A stretch of DNA of 64,000 nucleotides from Denticeps clupeoides (taxonomy: Eukaryota; Chordata; Actinopteri; Clupeiformes; Denticipitidae), in NCBI RefSeq assembly GCF_900700375.1, contig NW_021630114.1:145638-209637 (forward strand). Reading direction: 5' to 3'. Within the stretch, counting starts at the first letter, position 1; each line of letters starts with the position of its first letter. A program made the translations under genes and the position numbers. Shown piece after piece: positions 12,201 through 21,610 of the stretch. Under the pieces are notes generated by a model, which ran no database searches, was not told the origin of the DNA, and saw only the letters and a program-made list of their open reading frames with translations.

Positions 12201-15200
12201 AGTATGGCCCTTCACACATTTACAGTCTGAACTTTGCATGATCTCATTGAAAGGGCATATACTCACATGCATACCTGCAGGAAACTCTGGCTTGGGAGGG
12301 TTGGAAAGAACCAAGATAATTTGTTAGGCCTTGCTAGTCTTATGGGGAGGTTTGAAATGCTCCAAAGAAGACCCGATTGACACAGCGGGGCGTACAATGC
12401 TTAAACTGTTTATGACCTTTGAGGAGACAAGGTCTGTCCTTGAGGCCTCCCTTAGCTGGTGCACCCCTTAACTTACTTCACATGGATCTGGGGAGTGAAC
12501 ATGAAAGGTTAAGCACACGCACAATTGCCACAGTCTTTTGGGTCTTCTTGATGGTTATGATATGACCAAAGATAAGAAAATTGTATAAGAACGAACGCCC
12601 CAATGTGCTGCAGGGCTTATCAGTCAACTGGCTGGCTGTTTTGTTGCATATTGCAATAAACAATTGTCTATAATAGTTTTCTGGTTTAATGTATTAATCG
12701 AATCCTCCACCACAGTAGCATCTCTGTACAGGCTGATCCGGAGGGCCAGCTCTATTCTATGATGCCCTCTGGACCCATTGGAGGTGGTGAGTAACAGGAG
12801 AATGTGGCTAAGCTGTCATCCCTGCTTGACAACATCTGCCACCCCATGCAGGAGACCCTGACAGGACTGAGCAGGTCCTTTTGTAGCAGGCTGTGGCCCC
12901 CACGATTTGGGACAGAGATTCAGAAGGTCTTTCCTGTCAACCACTGTCAGGCTCTACAACTGACCACACAATTATAGATGAATAAAAAAAAAAAAACACA
13001 CACACATTCAATACACCATCTCCTCTTTCTCTTAAGTGTAATATGTGTATATTTACCCACTGTACATATGTAAAATCTCACAAATTTATATTAATGCATT
13101 TTATGTATATACTGCCTTTTTTTTTTTTACACAACTCACATTCTTTTTTTTCTGACTATTTATTTGCTTACTTGTACAGTGAATCTTTTATTATACAGTC
13201 GGCATAGTGTCTGTGCTTTTTGCTGCTCATCATGCACAGTCCACTTCCTTCCTTTCCCACTTTACCCACTAATAAAGGCACATCTTATCTTATATTTTAG
13301 ACTTATTTGGCAAGAATAAATGTGTGTTCAAGCATTCATATTGGCCAAATAAGGCTAAAGTGTGAGGCTACAGATGATTGTAAATTAAGAGCCAAACTTC
13401 CAAATCACTATCAAGAAAACAATCAATTTGATTATTGATGTATCATGATGCAGCCCATAAATGAAAGTGAAGCGATTGTCATTGTGAAACGGCACAGCAC
13501 ACGGTGCACACAACAAAATGTGTCCTCTGCTTTTAACAGTCATCCTTAGTGAGCAGTGGGCAGCCATGACAGGCCCGTGGGGAGCAGTGTGTGGGGACGG
13601 TGCTTTGCTCAGTGGCACCTTGGCAGTTAAGGATTTTAAACGTTCAGAGTATGGGTCTGTTTCCTTACCCACTAATCCACCACTGCACCTACCACAAGAT
13701 TTTTACATTACGTTTTCCAATACAAGAATCAAGGTCTAGTTCACCCAAGTGGGCACTTTGATTTATAAGCAGAAGAAAACCTAATCTGTTGTAATTCAGA
13801 CCACACTGAATGCAGACCATTTTCTGCTCATTAGAGCAAATCCAAAGCCGCTTTCAGAAGGAAAGCAGAACAGGCGTGGTTTTCTAAACTCCCGGTAAGA
13901 TGATAATGTTGTGTTGTAGACCTGTCTGACACTCAAGACAGCTTTTCCTCCATTCCTGCTTTGTGTACGTTTTGAAGGGGCAGACCCAACTCTAGCCTAC
14001 AGCACATGACCACCAAGTGGCACGCTGCTCAGTGCAAAATGCCTACCTGGAGACGCGCTTATTCACTATTCCATTCTCCAAATAACTGTTGTGAAAGAAC
14101 TTCTTAGTCAGATCCAAACTAAAAAGTTAGCATGCATGACTTTGGATGCTGGAAGGAAATCTTACATCTCATTTTCTGTTATTGGTTAAACATTTCAACA
14201 TGTGTCACTGAACAATTTGTCTTACATGCATATTTGGTTGACATGTCTTTTCAGATTTGGGTCCAGACTTTATTCTCCAAAAACAGGCATTCTTCTCAAT
14301 AATGAGCTTTCTGATTTCTGTGGAAAAGTGGACCAAATTCAGGCTGGTAATCCGCATTATTGTCTAGTCCTATTTCAAAATTCTTTAAATAATTAAAATG
14401 ATTTTACACAGATATTTGTTTTCTTGTGTTCCATTCTGCTTTGAATAACTATAGTTTCTGCACACTAACCCTCCTTTGAATTCCACACAGTTACTATTTC
14501 TTCCCCACTCAATCTACGGATTCGGATCTACTGTATTTTGGATCCTTGGACTCTGTGTTGATAAACTAGACATTTTAGGGCATCCCCTATTGATACCCCT
14601 TTAATCCTCGTTGGAGGTTTCAATCATCCATAAAACATTCTTCCTCTCCTCCACTCCAACAACTGGTCTAAAACACATATCTTAGACCTAGTTTTCAGTC
14701 ACCCATCTTCAACTACAGACCACTACACTTCACATCTCTGTCCACTTCTTTCTCTTCTTCTGACAGACCCTCTCATCTCATATTCGCTTTATTCATCTAT
14801 TGATTTTCTTTGACCTCTATCCAAACCTCAAGAGGCTTGGGCTCCTTGTCTCTTAAATGCCCTATGAAGCAATCATAGGGTTCTGCAAGCAGCAGAAAGA
14901 TAAATGCAGGAAAATCACAATTACAGTCAGGTGTCAACATATCGTGATCTTAAAATTATTTGAAGTAACTTTTACAAAAAAAAATTGACAAATCAAGGCA
15001 AATTACACCATTTTTTAAAATCACAATCGCTATTTATTTACCACTGACCCACCTGTACTACATACCCAAAGTGAAATGATTGTCACATGTGATACACAGC
15101 AGCACAGCACATGGTGCACACAGTGAAATTTGTCCTCTGCATTTAACCCATCACCCTGAGTGAGCAGTGGGCAGCCATGACCGGCGCCCGGGGAGCAGTG

Positions 15201-17938
15201 TGTGGGGACGGTGCTTTGCTCAGTGGCACCTCAGTGGTACCTTGGCGGATCGGGATTCGAACCAGCAACCTTCTGATTACGGGGCCTCTTCCTTAACCAC
15301 TAGGCCACCACTGCCCCTAGGATTCCTCTTTATCATTGGAATACTTTTCTGTCCTAAATTCAGATGAGATCCTACAACTCATCACTCCATCTAGCCTAAC
15401 CACCTGTTCATTGGATCCAATTCCTTACACAATGATTTAGTCTATTTCTTATGACACATCCTCCCATTTATCACATCCATCATTAATAATTCCATAACAT
15501 GTGGTCTTGTCCCACCAGCCTTCATAAAAAGGCTGCAGCACAACTTATTTTCAACCTTCACAAATTCTACCACACTACTCTATTACTATGTTCTCTCCAT
15601 ATATTCCTGTAGCTGCTTACATTAAATTTAAAATGCTGGCCTAAAAATCCAAGAGAGGGTTAGACCCTCCTACCTCAGATCTCTCATCACTCCTCACTCT
15701 GCACCACAATGCACCACTCTGATCCTCAACACTACTCCATTGGTACCACCATATCTCAAGGTACTTGGAAAGCATTAATCAAGACTCTTCTCTGTTTTGG
15801 CTCCTAGGTGGTGGAATGAAATTTTATTAGATGTTCTAACAGCTGAGTCAAAAAAAGAATCATAGAAACTGTTATGGTTATTTTAAAGCACTTATATAAG
15901 TCACTCTGGATAGAGCACCTGCCAAATTCCTTAAATGTAATTTGTTTCTGGACTTCAGGTGAAAGACCCCCTTCCTCCATGAGTCCAGCAATCCTCTTTT
16001 CCAGGTCTAAGAAGGATACGATAGTGATTGGGGGATCAGGAGGCAGTATGATTACTACAGCATTGGCCTTGGTTAGTGTCATGATTACAGGACCAATAGG
16101 TTAAAGTTGAAAAATGATCAATTCTGCTACCCTTTGTGTTTGTGGAAAATACCCAGATGTAGTTGAACAGGGTAATAAATATGAATGATTATAATCCTAA
16201 CTGTTTCTTAATACATTTCACTTAACTTTTTGCATTTTAAGTATTACAGATTTTAGAAAAAAAAATTGCTTTGATGTTGATGTTCATTGACTACGTATTT
16301 CTGTTTCAGACAATTATGAATCACCTCTGGTTTGGAAAGAGTTTGGAAGAAGCAATATCTGCTCCTGTGGTTTTTGTGGATTCCAAAAATGCATTGAATT
16401 TTGAGCCCAATTTTGACATGGTAATGAATGTTTGGGCTCATTGCAGCTTTGAGATTTAAAAGGACAAGTTTACTGGACAACCTGTAATAAAACAAACTAA
16501 TACACTGCTCAGAAAATAAAGAGAACTCAAAAATAAGCAATCCTAGATTAGAATGATTAAAATATTCTTATTAAATACTTTGTTCTTTACCTACCTGTTC
16601 TTTACTGACAAACTTGATTTCTATCGATAATTTGTGTGATTTTTATCAACCAGTGAAGGTCTGGATTTGGAGCTACACTCAAAAAATGTGGAAAAACACA
16701 CTACAGACTGATCCAACTTTGAGGTGATGTCCTTAAAACAAGTCAAAATGAGGCTCAGGTGCCTGTATGACCTCCCTACAACGCCTGGGCACTCTCCTGA
16801 TGAGGTGGTGGATCTCCTCCCAGATGTCTTAATAATCCACCTGTTGTCTATTCCATTTACACAACAGCATGTGAAATCAGTGTGAATCAGTGTGTTGTGT
16901 TGTTTAAGGGTTCCCTTTATTTTTTGAGCAGTGTATAATGCTAGATTTTACAACAGTCACTAAAAGAAGAACATTTCTTCTCAAGAGAGAATTTCTCATT
17001 ATGTTTCTGTTCACATTATTGTTCAACTCAGGCTAATGACAGGTTACAGGGTGAAGTGGTGACAATTCTTAACTGATGTACACTCACAAATAACAGGGTT
17101 GCTATGAAAAACATTTTACTACTGCAGCCTGTAGTTAATATTGTGTGTAACTTGTCATATAGTCACAGTTATAAGAATCATGCAAGAGGTTTGATTAAAG
17201 TGCAGGGTGACTGTTTTGAGGACATTGATTCACGTGTTAAGTGCAATGTTTTTCTACCCTGTGATGCATATTCACAGGTTGTTTGAACCCATTCTCAAAC
17301 TGATAAATATCATAAATGCTACTTACATTGCCACTCACATACCAACAAGCAGTGTAACATTTCCCAGTGCCTTGCTGGAAGCTGCTTTATTTCAGTAGCA
17401 TCGAAATATTCTGACATTCAAACAGATGCTCATGCAGGTAGAAGCAAAGGTGCAGCCCTCTACCAGGAGTTCTGTAAGTTTTACTCTGCACATTATAGAA
17501 TTACATGCAACCGCCTCTCTTGCCAGGTCAGGTGAAATCAGGTCAGGTGTTTGGCCTTACTTCCCATAGGATGAAGGATGAGGGACCGGTGTGATGCAGA
17601 CTCATTGGGATTGTCACACACTATGCAACTTTGTATAGAATGGTTACCCAAAAATGATCACCATGTATGCCATCTACTATGTTTCATGAATATTTATTTT
17701 GTGGCATATGCTTTTTGCTGCAACCTTAATATAAATTCTAAATATTTTACTGAAATTATAATGCAATAATACCTTCTTCTGTTCCACCCAGGAAGTTGTG
17801 CAGAACCTTAAAGATCTTGGACACACAGTGGAAGTTCGAAAGACGTTCTTTAATGTAATTAATGGTATATCTAAAGAGGGCAGCTGCATCCACGCTGTAT
17901 CTGATGCACGGAAACTGGGAAAATCAGCTGGGTACTGA
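93..17938 (+). CDS. ggt5: gamma-glutamyltransferase 5-like gene (3' eleven exons)
   Basis: Gamma-glutamyltransferase: a membrane-anchored extracellular N-terminal nucleophile hydrolase that cleaves gamma-glutamyl bonds of glutathione and its conjugates; GGT5 prefers leukotriene C4. Exons are 93-220, 299-394, 1250-1433, 2453-2613, 2807-2953, 3312-3442, 10263-10447, 14255-14346, 15959-16071, 16310-16420 and 17792-17938; all have AG/GT borders and the phases join without a break. Visible motifs: [23 protein letters not shown] (self-processing and catalytic Thr, codon 10380-10382), [31 protein letters not shown] and C-terminal [16 protein letters not shown]-type sequence at the cleavage site, [12 protein letters not shown] and GILLNNEL favour GGT5 over GGT1 from memory of the human proteins. 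The signal-anchor exon lies left of the window. No disabling change seen; likely functional. Introns are full of transposons. Confidence 0.92.
299..394 (+). CDS. ggt5: ggt5 exon b (INARETVP)
   Basis: Begins after CACAG and ends before GTATGC. It encodes [17 protein letters not shown], matching the family INARE(V/T)AP segment, where the arginine contacts the gamma-glutamyl carboxylate in solved relatives. Phase 1 at both ends. Confidence 0.9.
490..991 (-). mobile_element. MITE, copy 1 (one end preserved)
   Basis: The end at 980-991 reads GAGCAGTGTATA after a long T run. The interior (AACAGGTGG, TCTGGGAGGAGG, CTCAGGAGACCACCTCA) is the reverse complement of the MITE at 16503-16933. The left terminal repeat is not recognisable. 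It sits in a ggt5 intron and has no coding potential. Confidence 0.6.
1250..1433 (+). CDS. ggt5: ggt5 exon c ([23 protein letters not shown])
   Basis: Encodes [19 protein letters not shown] and [17 protein letters not shown], the family VPGE-R-GY and LPWA-LF-P blocks. The acceptor is CTCCAG at 1244-1249; the donor GTAAGA starts at 1434. It leaves two bases of an arginine codon. Confidence 0.92.
1540..2262 (+). mobile_element. L2-type LINE 3' fragment
   Basis: Decayed C-terminus of an L2 reverse transcriptase [33 protein letters not shown] and [18 protein letters not shown], followed by the tail TAAGTCGTTTTGGATAAAAG and AAAGTAAAG repeats. Better copy of the same family on the - strand at 18780-19500. 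Stops and shifts are scattered; inactive. Confidence 0.8.
2453..2613 (+). CDS. ggt5: ggt5 exon d ([11 protein letters not shown])
   Basis: Encodes [18 protein letters not shown] and [22 protein letters not shown], matching the family F-G-L-EGD-L and G-AFY-G-IA blocks. It follows an L2 LINE relic by about 190 bp. Donor GTAACC is slightly weak but in phase. Confidence 0.92.
2807..2953 (+). CDS. ggt5: ggt5 exon e ([25 protein letters not shown])
   Basis: Encodes [20 protein letters not shown] and the proline-rich [15 protein letters not shown] loop that aligns with the family P-PP-SGG-L block. Donor GTGAGC at 2954. Confidence 0.92.
3312..3442 (+). CDS. ggt5: ggt5 exon f ([14 protein letters not shown])
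   Basis: Encodes [20 protein letters not shown] and [20 protein letters not shown], the helix block H--VE--KFA---R--L-DP typical of the family. Donor GTATGT at 3443. The following intron is almost 6.8 kb and holds nested transposons. Confidence 0.92.
3578..3800 (-). mobile_element. tRNA-derived SINE, family A
   Basis: On the - strand it has a tRNA-like head and the body read on + as GTGAAGTGATTGTCATTGTG, GCACACGGTGCACACAAC, GTCCTCTGCTTTTAACC and GAGCAGTGTGTGGGGATGG. Five copies of this family occur in the window (3578, 10015, 13463, 15068, 44592). Confidence 0.75.
4452..5949 (-). mobile_element. Tc1-type DNA transposon with about 190-bp inverted repeats
   Basis: The inner repeat at 4460-4640 is inverted at 5760-5945 (shared GCATATTGTGAT, ATTATTTCCTGTAATG, ATATATTTTAGATTCAT, TTTTGGCATACAGCTCATGA). 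Long IRs and a Tc1/mariner transposase between them define the superfamily. It lies in the Rex1-like LINE, hence is younger than it. The outermost left bases are degenerate. Confidence 0.88.
4704..5636 (-). pseudogene. Tc1 transposase relic
   Basis: N-terminus at 5636: [40 protein letters not shown] (paired-type helix-turn-helix). C-terminal end: [20 protein letters not shown] and [16 protein letters not shown] with a stop at 4704. The DD34E glutamate site reads NPIDNLW instead of NPIENLW, so the third acidic residue is D. The middle of the ORF is out of frame. Inactive. Confidence 0.88.
6738..9042 (-). mobile_element. L2-type LINE, 5' truncated, with GTTGTT tail
   Basis: A - strand LINE. 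The RT is split into two frames (9097-8612 and 8622-7471) by a shift near 8615. Motifs: [87 protein letters not shown] (catalytic YADD), [20 protein letters not shown] and a stop at 7471. A 3' UTR of roughly 700 bp ends in a (GTT)n tail at 6738. Endonuclease and ORF1 are missing. The near-intact RT suggests a fairly young copy. Confidence 0.9.
9545..9780 (-). mobile_element. L2 3' fragment, internally deleted
   Basis: The tail at 9545-9640 (ATTTATTTCTTATGTAGCCC, GGGCTTCGACAGGCCCTCC) is followed by a short piece of the ORF end (GGGTACCAGTAGTGACCC). Same family as 6738-9042, with most of the 3' UTR missing. Confidence 0.65.
10015..10145 (+). mobile_element. tRNA-derived SINE, family A (partial)
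   Basis: Head-end of family A in + orientation: B-box-like GGTTCAAACC, then GTACCACTGAGCAAAGCACC and CTGTCAACTGCTT. It ends about 115 bp before the ggt5 exon at 10263. Confidence 0.7.
10263..10447 (+). CDS. ggt5: ggt5 exon g (autocatalytic GTTHLSV)
   Basis: Carries the precursor cleavage site. [20 protein letters not shown] aligns with the GGT5 GTSHVSV and GGT1 GTAHLSV sites. The first Thr (codon 10380-10382) should become the N-terminal nucleophile of the small subunit. A SINE ends only about 115 bp upstream of the acceptor. Confidence 0.93.
10448..11150. other. ggt5 intron, no gene recognised
   Basis: AT-rich intronic sequence. At 11080-11130 there is a short stretch (GGTCCTGGAGGGC) of a motif common at fish repeat ends, also seen near 20970. 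Nothing else recognised. Confidence 0.4.
11152..12168 (+). mobile_element. Tc1/mariner-type transposon relic interrupted by a SINE
   Basis: The left end CAGTATTGTTCAAAATAATA and the segment 11270-11330 (GCTCTTAAGGCTGTGCAATT) recur inverted at 12057-12165. In between are transposase-like scraps on + ([19 protein letters not shown] near 11568). A family B SINE fills 11648-11845. The same family's end is at 25200-25395. Dead copy. Confidence 0.65.
11648..11845 (+). mobile_element. tRNA-derived SINE, family B
   Basis: A-box-like TAGCCTAGCGGGTAACAC, B-box-like GGTTCAAATCC, body CCCTGAGCAAGACACTTAAC, and an L2-like tail GATTGTAAGTCGCTCTGGAT followed by AAATG repeats. Nested inside the Tc1 relic. 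Confidence 0.82.
12170..12715 (+). mobile_element. possible solo LTR (fossil)
   Basis: A 0.55-kb block with LTR-like layout: starts TG, has a TATAAG box near 12582, AATAAA near 12655 and no coding potential, and is followed directly by a LINE end. No partner LTR or internal region in the window. Family not assigned; weak call. Confidence 0.25.
12716..13295 (+). mobile_element. Rex1/CR1-like LINE 3' end
   Basis: Decayed C-terminus of RT ([39 protein letters not shown]) then an A-rich/T-rich 3' UTR ending in AATAAAGGCACATCTTATCT. The 5' part is absent. Lies in a ggt5 intron. Confidence 0.7.
13463..13690 (-). mobile_element. tRNA-derived SINE, family A
   Basis: Same body as the copy at 15068: GAAGCGATTGTCATTGTG, CACACGGTGCACACAAC, GTGTGTGGGGACGGTGC. 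The tRNA-like head (right side) is diverged. Confidence 0.72.
14255..14346 (+). CDS. ggt5: ggt5 exon h ([16 protein letters not shown])
   Basis: Encodes [20 protein letters not shown] followed by [11 protein letters not shown]. In the family the N-N-E-(M/L)-D-F segment lines the glutamyl pocket. The split isoleucine codon joins exactly with exon g. Confidence 0.92.
14490..15945 (+). mobile_element. L2-like LINE relic, interrupted by a SINE
   Basis: Endonuclease scraps at 14490-14800 ([19 protein letters not shown]). After the SINE, RT C-terminal scraps at 15318-15830 ([36 protein letters not shown]). The tail AAGTCACTCTGGATAGAGCA ends with AAATGTAA at 15940. Only 18 bp separate this tail from the ggt5 exon at 15959. 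Confidence 0.7.
15068..15317 (-). mobile_element. tRNA-derived SINE, family A (best copy)
   Basis: On the - strand it starts with GGCAGTGGTGGCCTAGTGGT (A-box-like) and GGTTCGAATCC (B box), then GCAAAGCACCGTCCCCACAC. It ends read on + as AAAGTGAAATGATTGTCACA. Nested in the L2-like relic. Confidence 0.82.
15959..16071 (+). CDS. ggt5: ggt5 exon i ([13 protein letters not shown])
   Basis: Encodes [14 protein letters not shown] and [19 protein letters not shown], the P-SSM-P-I and oxyanion-hole G-SGG blocks. A LINE 3' tail ends about 18 bp before the exon, so the acceptor region is close to, and perhaps partly made of, retroposon sequence. Confidence 0.92.
16310..16420 (+). CDS. ggt5: ggt5 exon j ([14 protein letters not shown])
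   Basis: Encodes [20 protein letters not shown] and [14 protein letters not shown]. The family block is I-N-L-FG--L--A---PR-H; the E-P-N-F stretch is GGT5-like. A TA-flanked MITE lies about 80 bp downstream. Confidence 0.92.
16503..16933. mobile_element. MITE with TA target duplication, copy 2
   Basis: Ends CACTGCTCAGAAAATAAAGA and (inverted) CTTTATTTTTTGAGCAGTG, flanked by TA on both sides. A 431-bp non-coding element mobilised in trans, probably by a Tc1/mariner-type enzyme. It lies in the ggt5 intron after exon j. Confidence 0.85.
16938..17791. other. last ggt5 intron, nothing recognised
   Basis: AT-rich intron sequence without coding, RNA or repeat signatures that I can identify. Confidence 0.4.
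17792..17938 (+). CDS. ggt5: ggt5 terminal exon ([13 protein letters not shown], stop)
   Basis: Encodes [40 protein letters not shown] and ends GKSAGY-stop, the canonical C-terminus (V-V-Q-I, DPR-GG-A-GY in relatives). TGA at 17936-17938. Confidence 0.94.
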   Translation, partial: EVVQNLKDLGHTVEVRKTFFNVINGISKEGSCIHAVSDARKLGKSAGY

Positions 17939-18386
17939 TCCAACAAGGCATTTCATACAGAAATGACAAACATGATGGTGAAGCAGAATGGCTTCAGTAC
18001 TGAAATATGATCTCACAGTGCATATTCCTAGTCTTTACGGGTTAGGTTTATGAAAACCATTTAGAGTCCGGTAATCAATAAGCATTTTGAACCCTGTGAT
18101 GTTGCTCCTGTATAACTACATTGCACAGTGCTACTGATGATATTAGCAGCCACTGTATGTAGGATTATGCCTGAGCTCAAAGACTGCCCTAGTATGACAA
18201 ACCAAAAGATGTAAAGTTATGATGTAGGATTTGTATATATTGAGTGTATTTGTTATTTCAGCATATCACATCAGCTTTTTTTAATTATTTCTTCCAGGTT
18301 GGTGTGTTTTAAAACAAATGTATTCTTCATGTGTAATTGTGACACTAATCTGTAAACTGAAAAAGTAAATGAATACATTAATAAAG
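17939..18386 (+). other. ggt5: ggt5 3' UTR with candidate poly(A) signal
   Basis: AT-rich stretch after the ggt5 stop with no repeat recognised. An AATAAA hexamer at 18381-18386 is the first well-placed polyadenylation signal on this strand, giving a 3' UTR near 450-470 bases. The end is inferred. Confidence 0.5.
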
Positions 18387-18779
18387 GAGCTACATAGAGA
18401 ACATTGACTGCAACTGTAAAGACTTTTTACTACATTTTTAAATGGAAATGTTACACTGCAAAACACCAAGAAAAATAATATAAACTAGCAGGTAAAAAGT
18501 GCTTTTTTATTTTAATATACAAGGACACACAATTTAATCAAATACTAAGCTATGAATAGTGACCTACTTTTAGATTACAACTACTACAACCAGCAGTACA
18601 GTCAATCAACATAATTATATGTTCAATTGATTCCATCATTTATTCAGAGACAAGTTTATATTTAGCAGTGTTTTAATATTTTTCCATTACTGATTGAATC
18701 AACACGAAGGGCTTTTTTTTTCTTGAAAAATATCCAGCAGGTTATGCAGCATGCACATTTTTAAAAGTTACCTTTAAAA

Positions 18780-19500
18780 CTTTACTTTACTTTACTTTAC
18801 TTTATTTGGCAGACGCTTTTATCCAAAGCGACTTACAATGGGAAGACACCAGCAATTCTCGTTCGATTTCTATAGAATATCAAGTATACAAACTAAGAGC
18901 CCTGATAAGGCTTAGACTTGTCATTGAAGAGCATGCTCGGAGAGTGTTGGGTGCTAGACTAAGAAAAATTATAATGTATTTATACATTTTGTATTTGTTT
19001 GTTCAATGTGTATGCATGTGTATGTGTTAAATTTATCTGTAATATTTTTGGAATAAGAGGGTTTTCACCTTCTTCTTAAAAGTGGTGATAGTCTCGGCTA
19101 GTCGTGTGGAGGAGGGTAGGTTGTTCCACCAGCCAGGGACAACAACGGAGAACAGACATGATTGGAATCGGAGACCCCGTGAAGGAATTTTTAGTCTCCT
19201 TTCGTTTGCCAATCTGAGAGAGCGTGTAGGAGTGTATCTAGGTAGTAGTGTGTTGATGTAGGAGGGCGCAGTTCCATTTACAGCCCTGTAGGCAAGCATC
19301 AAGGATTTGAACTCAATGCGAGCAGCTACCGGGAGCCAGTGGAGGGAGGTAAGGAGAGGTGTAACATGGGTGTATTTTGGCTGATTGAAGATGAGGCGGG
19401 CTGCCATATTTTGGACCATCTGGAGTGGTTTTATGGTGACTGCAGAGGCTCCAGCCAGGAGAGAGTTACAGTAGTCAAGAGAACCTCTCCACCAGCACAG
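18780..19500 (-). mobile_element. L2-type LINE 3' end with intact C-terminal ORF
   Basis: A - strand ORF of 128 codons (19419-19033): [80 protein letters not shown]. The tail at 18780-18835 is an ACTTT repeat followed by GGCAGACGCTTTTATCCAAA (read on +). Younger copy of the family at 1540-2262. Confidence 0.85.
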
Positions 19501-19507
19501 GTGGGGA

Positions 19508-19700
19508 CATTTACATTTACAGCATTTATCAGACGCCCTTAACCAGAGTGACTTACAATCAATAGTTACAGGGACAGTCCCCCCCGGAGCAATTTAGGGT
19601 TAAGTGTCTTGCTCAGGGACACAATGGTAGTAAGTGGGATTTGAACCTGGGTCTTCTGGTTCATAGGCGAGTGTGTTACCCACTAGGCCACTACCAGCCC
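19508..19700 (-). mobile_element. tRNA-derived SINE, family B
   Basis: Read on +: ACATTTACAGCATTTATCAG, GACTTACAATCAATAGTTAC, GTTAAGTGTCTTGCTCAGGG, GGATTTGAACCTGGGTCTTC and GTTACCCACTAGGCCACTAC. It abuts the L2 3' fragment to its left. Confidence 0.82.
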
Positions 19701-20159
19701 ATGAAGAAGACTTCCACTATAAAAACAAAAAATCTCATTCATAGATGGAATTTTTGTGCTCCTAGGTAGTTTCACTGACTGAACTCAATACTTTCGACCC
19801 TGCTTTTTGCTGGACCACTGCTTATTGGATTTACCCCTGGATTGTGATGCTGACTCCAGTTTTTGTTCCAAACTGGTGAAGATGTGTGTTGTAGGTGATG
19901 CGAGTAAACCCGGGGAGCTCCACCTGCAGATGATCTACTGACTAGGTGCAGGTGTTGCCAGCATGGGGGGAGCCAACGAGAGGAACCTAGAGGGGAAGAG
20001 AACAAAATCAAAGAAGGTAAAGCTCAGCAATCAAGGCCCACTGTATTAGCCGATGATAGAAAAGAACACTAAAGGGTTAAGGTCTGTATACACAACAACG
20101 GGAAGAGCTAAAACAGACATAAACATCAAAATGCTGCAACGGCCACAGCATAGCGATAT

Positions 20160-20475
20160 TTCTTTATCAAGAGTGGAGGACAAAAAAAAAAAAAAACAGT
20201 TGGTACCTGCTAAACTTGCGTGAGAAGCAGCTCACTGGATCTACTCAATGTTTACCTACCTGGAGCAGAACCACTCCAGCCCACAAAGCACTTGCATCTA
20301 CCTCCAACTTAAAAGGAAGGGAAAAAGGACAGACTCACTGACAAAGGGAGTTTTTACACTTTCAAATGCATGCGGACTCTGGTCGGACCAAATAAAGGCA
20401 ACATTTGGGCTGAAAAGAGAAGACTCCAGTCATGCTGTACAAAAGCTCTTCCAGCTGGCCACAGAAGGAGGGTAG
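20160..20475 (-). mobile_element. gypsy-type LTR retrotransposon pol fragment (fossil)
   Basis: The - strand carries short stretches resembling the junction of reverse transcriptase and RNase H of gypsy/Ty3-type pol (a W-S-D-Q-S-P-H-A-F-like block followed by a V-D-A-S-like block). Only about 0.3 kb survives; no LTRs seen nearby. Broken and old. Confidence 0.45.
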
Positions 20476-20574
20476 GGGTGAGAGATAAATGCATAGGACT
20501 ACTTTAGTCAGACAGAGTATTTTCTGCTGTGCAGCAGAGGCTCTCAAGAAACTTTTTTTCTCACCGAGTTGGGT

Positions 20575-20775
20575 TATTCAAATCTTTATTTTCCATGGCA
20601 ACAGGTCACCCAGATACTCGTTCAGTCTCTAGTAATCTCACAACTGGATTACTGCAACTCCTTTCTAGCCAGTCTACCTCTGACTGCCATCCAGCCTGTA
20701 CAACTAATACAAAATGCAGCAGAACCTTCATAAAGACTCTCACAAACTATTCTCTACTTTTAACCACCTCCTGAA
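20575..20775 (+). mobile_element. L2-like RT fragment
   Basis: Decayed + strand peptide scraps including LTTGLLQLLSSQ, SDCHPACTTN and TFIKTLTNYS, matching the S-LDYCNS-LA-LP region of L2-type RT with shifts. Short and dead. Confidence 0.5.
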
Positions 20776-21610
20776 TCCTCCAACACCCCCCCTCTACTTC
20801 TCTGTGAAGAAGGTAGTAAAGTCTTCAGATGAGAGAGAAGGTGGCTGACATAATGAGACTGACGTCAGCGGTACTCCTGCCCCTGGTAAGTCCAAGTGGC
20901 TTTTTTACAACATTGTTAAAGCTAGCTCAAGCGTGTCATCACACAGCCTAGCTCAGGGGTAGGGAATCCTGGTCCTGGAGAGCCCATAGACTGTAAAATA
21001 GAGCAGCTATCCTACATGTTTTAATGTTTTGCCTGTTTCCACACACATGATTCTAATCAGCAGCCGATTAACAGTTTTTGTCAGTGTGTTCTCCAATAAG
21101 CAGAATGGTGTGCTGTATTGTAAAACCATTGTATATTTTTTTAGATGTGAGCTCCTGGCCAGCCGTGTGGAGTCAGGCTAGAGAGTTCCAAAACAGACAC
21201 CCTTGGTTAGGATGGAGGGAAAGAAAGCTAGAAATGTGCATATGAAATTTAGTTTATGAAGAAAATCTGTGATGTTTTGTGTATATTTAATGAATGATAT
21301 AAATTATATAAAACTAAATTTGATTATATGTACATAGTATTTTGAAGTTAGAGAGTTTAAAAGTTGAGTAAAGTAAGTTATGCTTGGCAGACATTTGACA
21401 GTATAATTTTTGTAGCTCATGGGAGTCATTTAAATAATAGAAAAAATAAAGTTTGATCACTTCATTTTCATCTGTTTGTAATGGTGTAAAATGGTTTGTA
21501 GTTAATGATTAATTGTATAATATGTTGATAATTAGTTAAATTAGAACAGTAGATGCTACTATTAGGAGAGTTTTAAAATGATACAATTCTGATCATTTTT
21601 ATTCACTTGC
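20776..21610. other. AT-rich interval, nothing recognised
   Basis: No gene or complete repeat recognised. A motif at 20955-20985 (GGGTAGGGAATCCTGGTCCT) resembles the ends of common fish hAT-type MITEs but no partner was found. Confidence 0.35.

Noticed and set aside
12716-12790. Extra ggt5 exon
   Set aside because: It follows an AG and is briefly open, but the peptide ([13 protein letters not shown]) is LINE RT, and exons g and h already join in phase.
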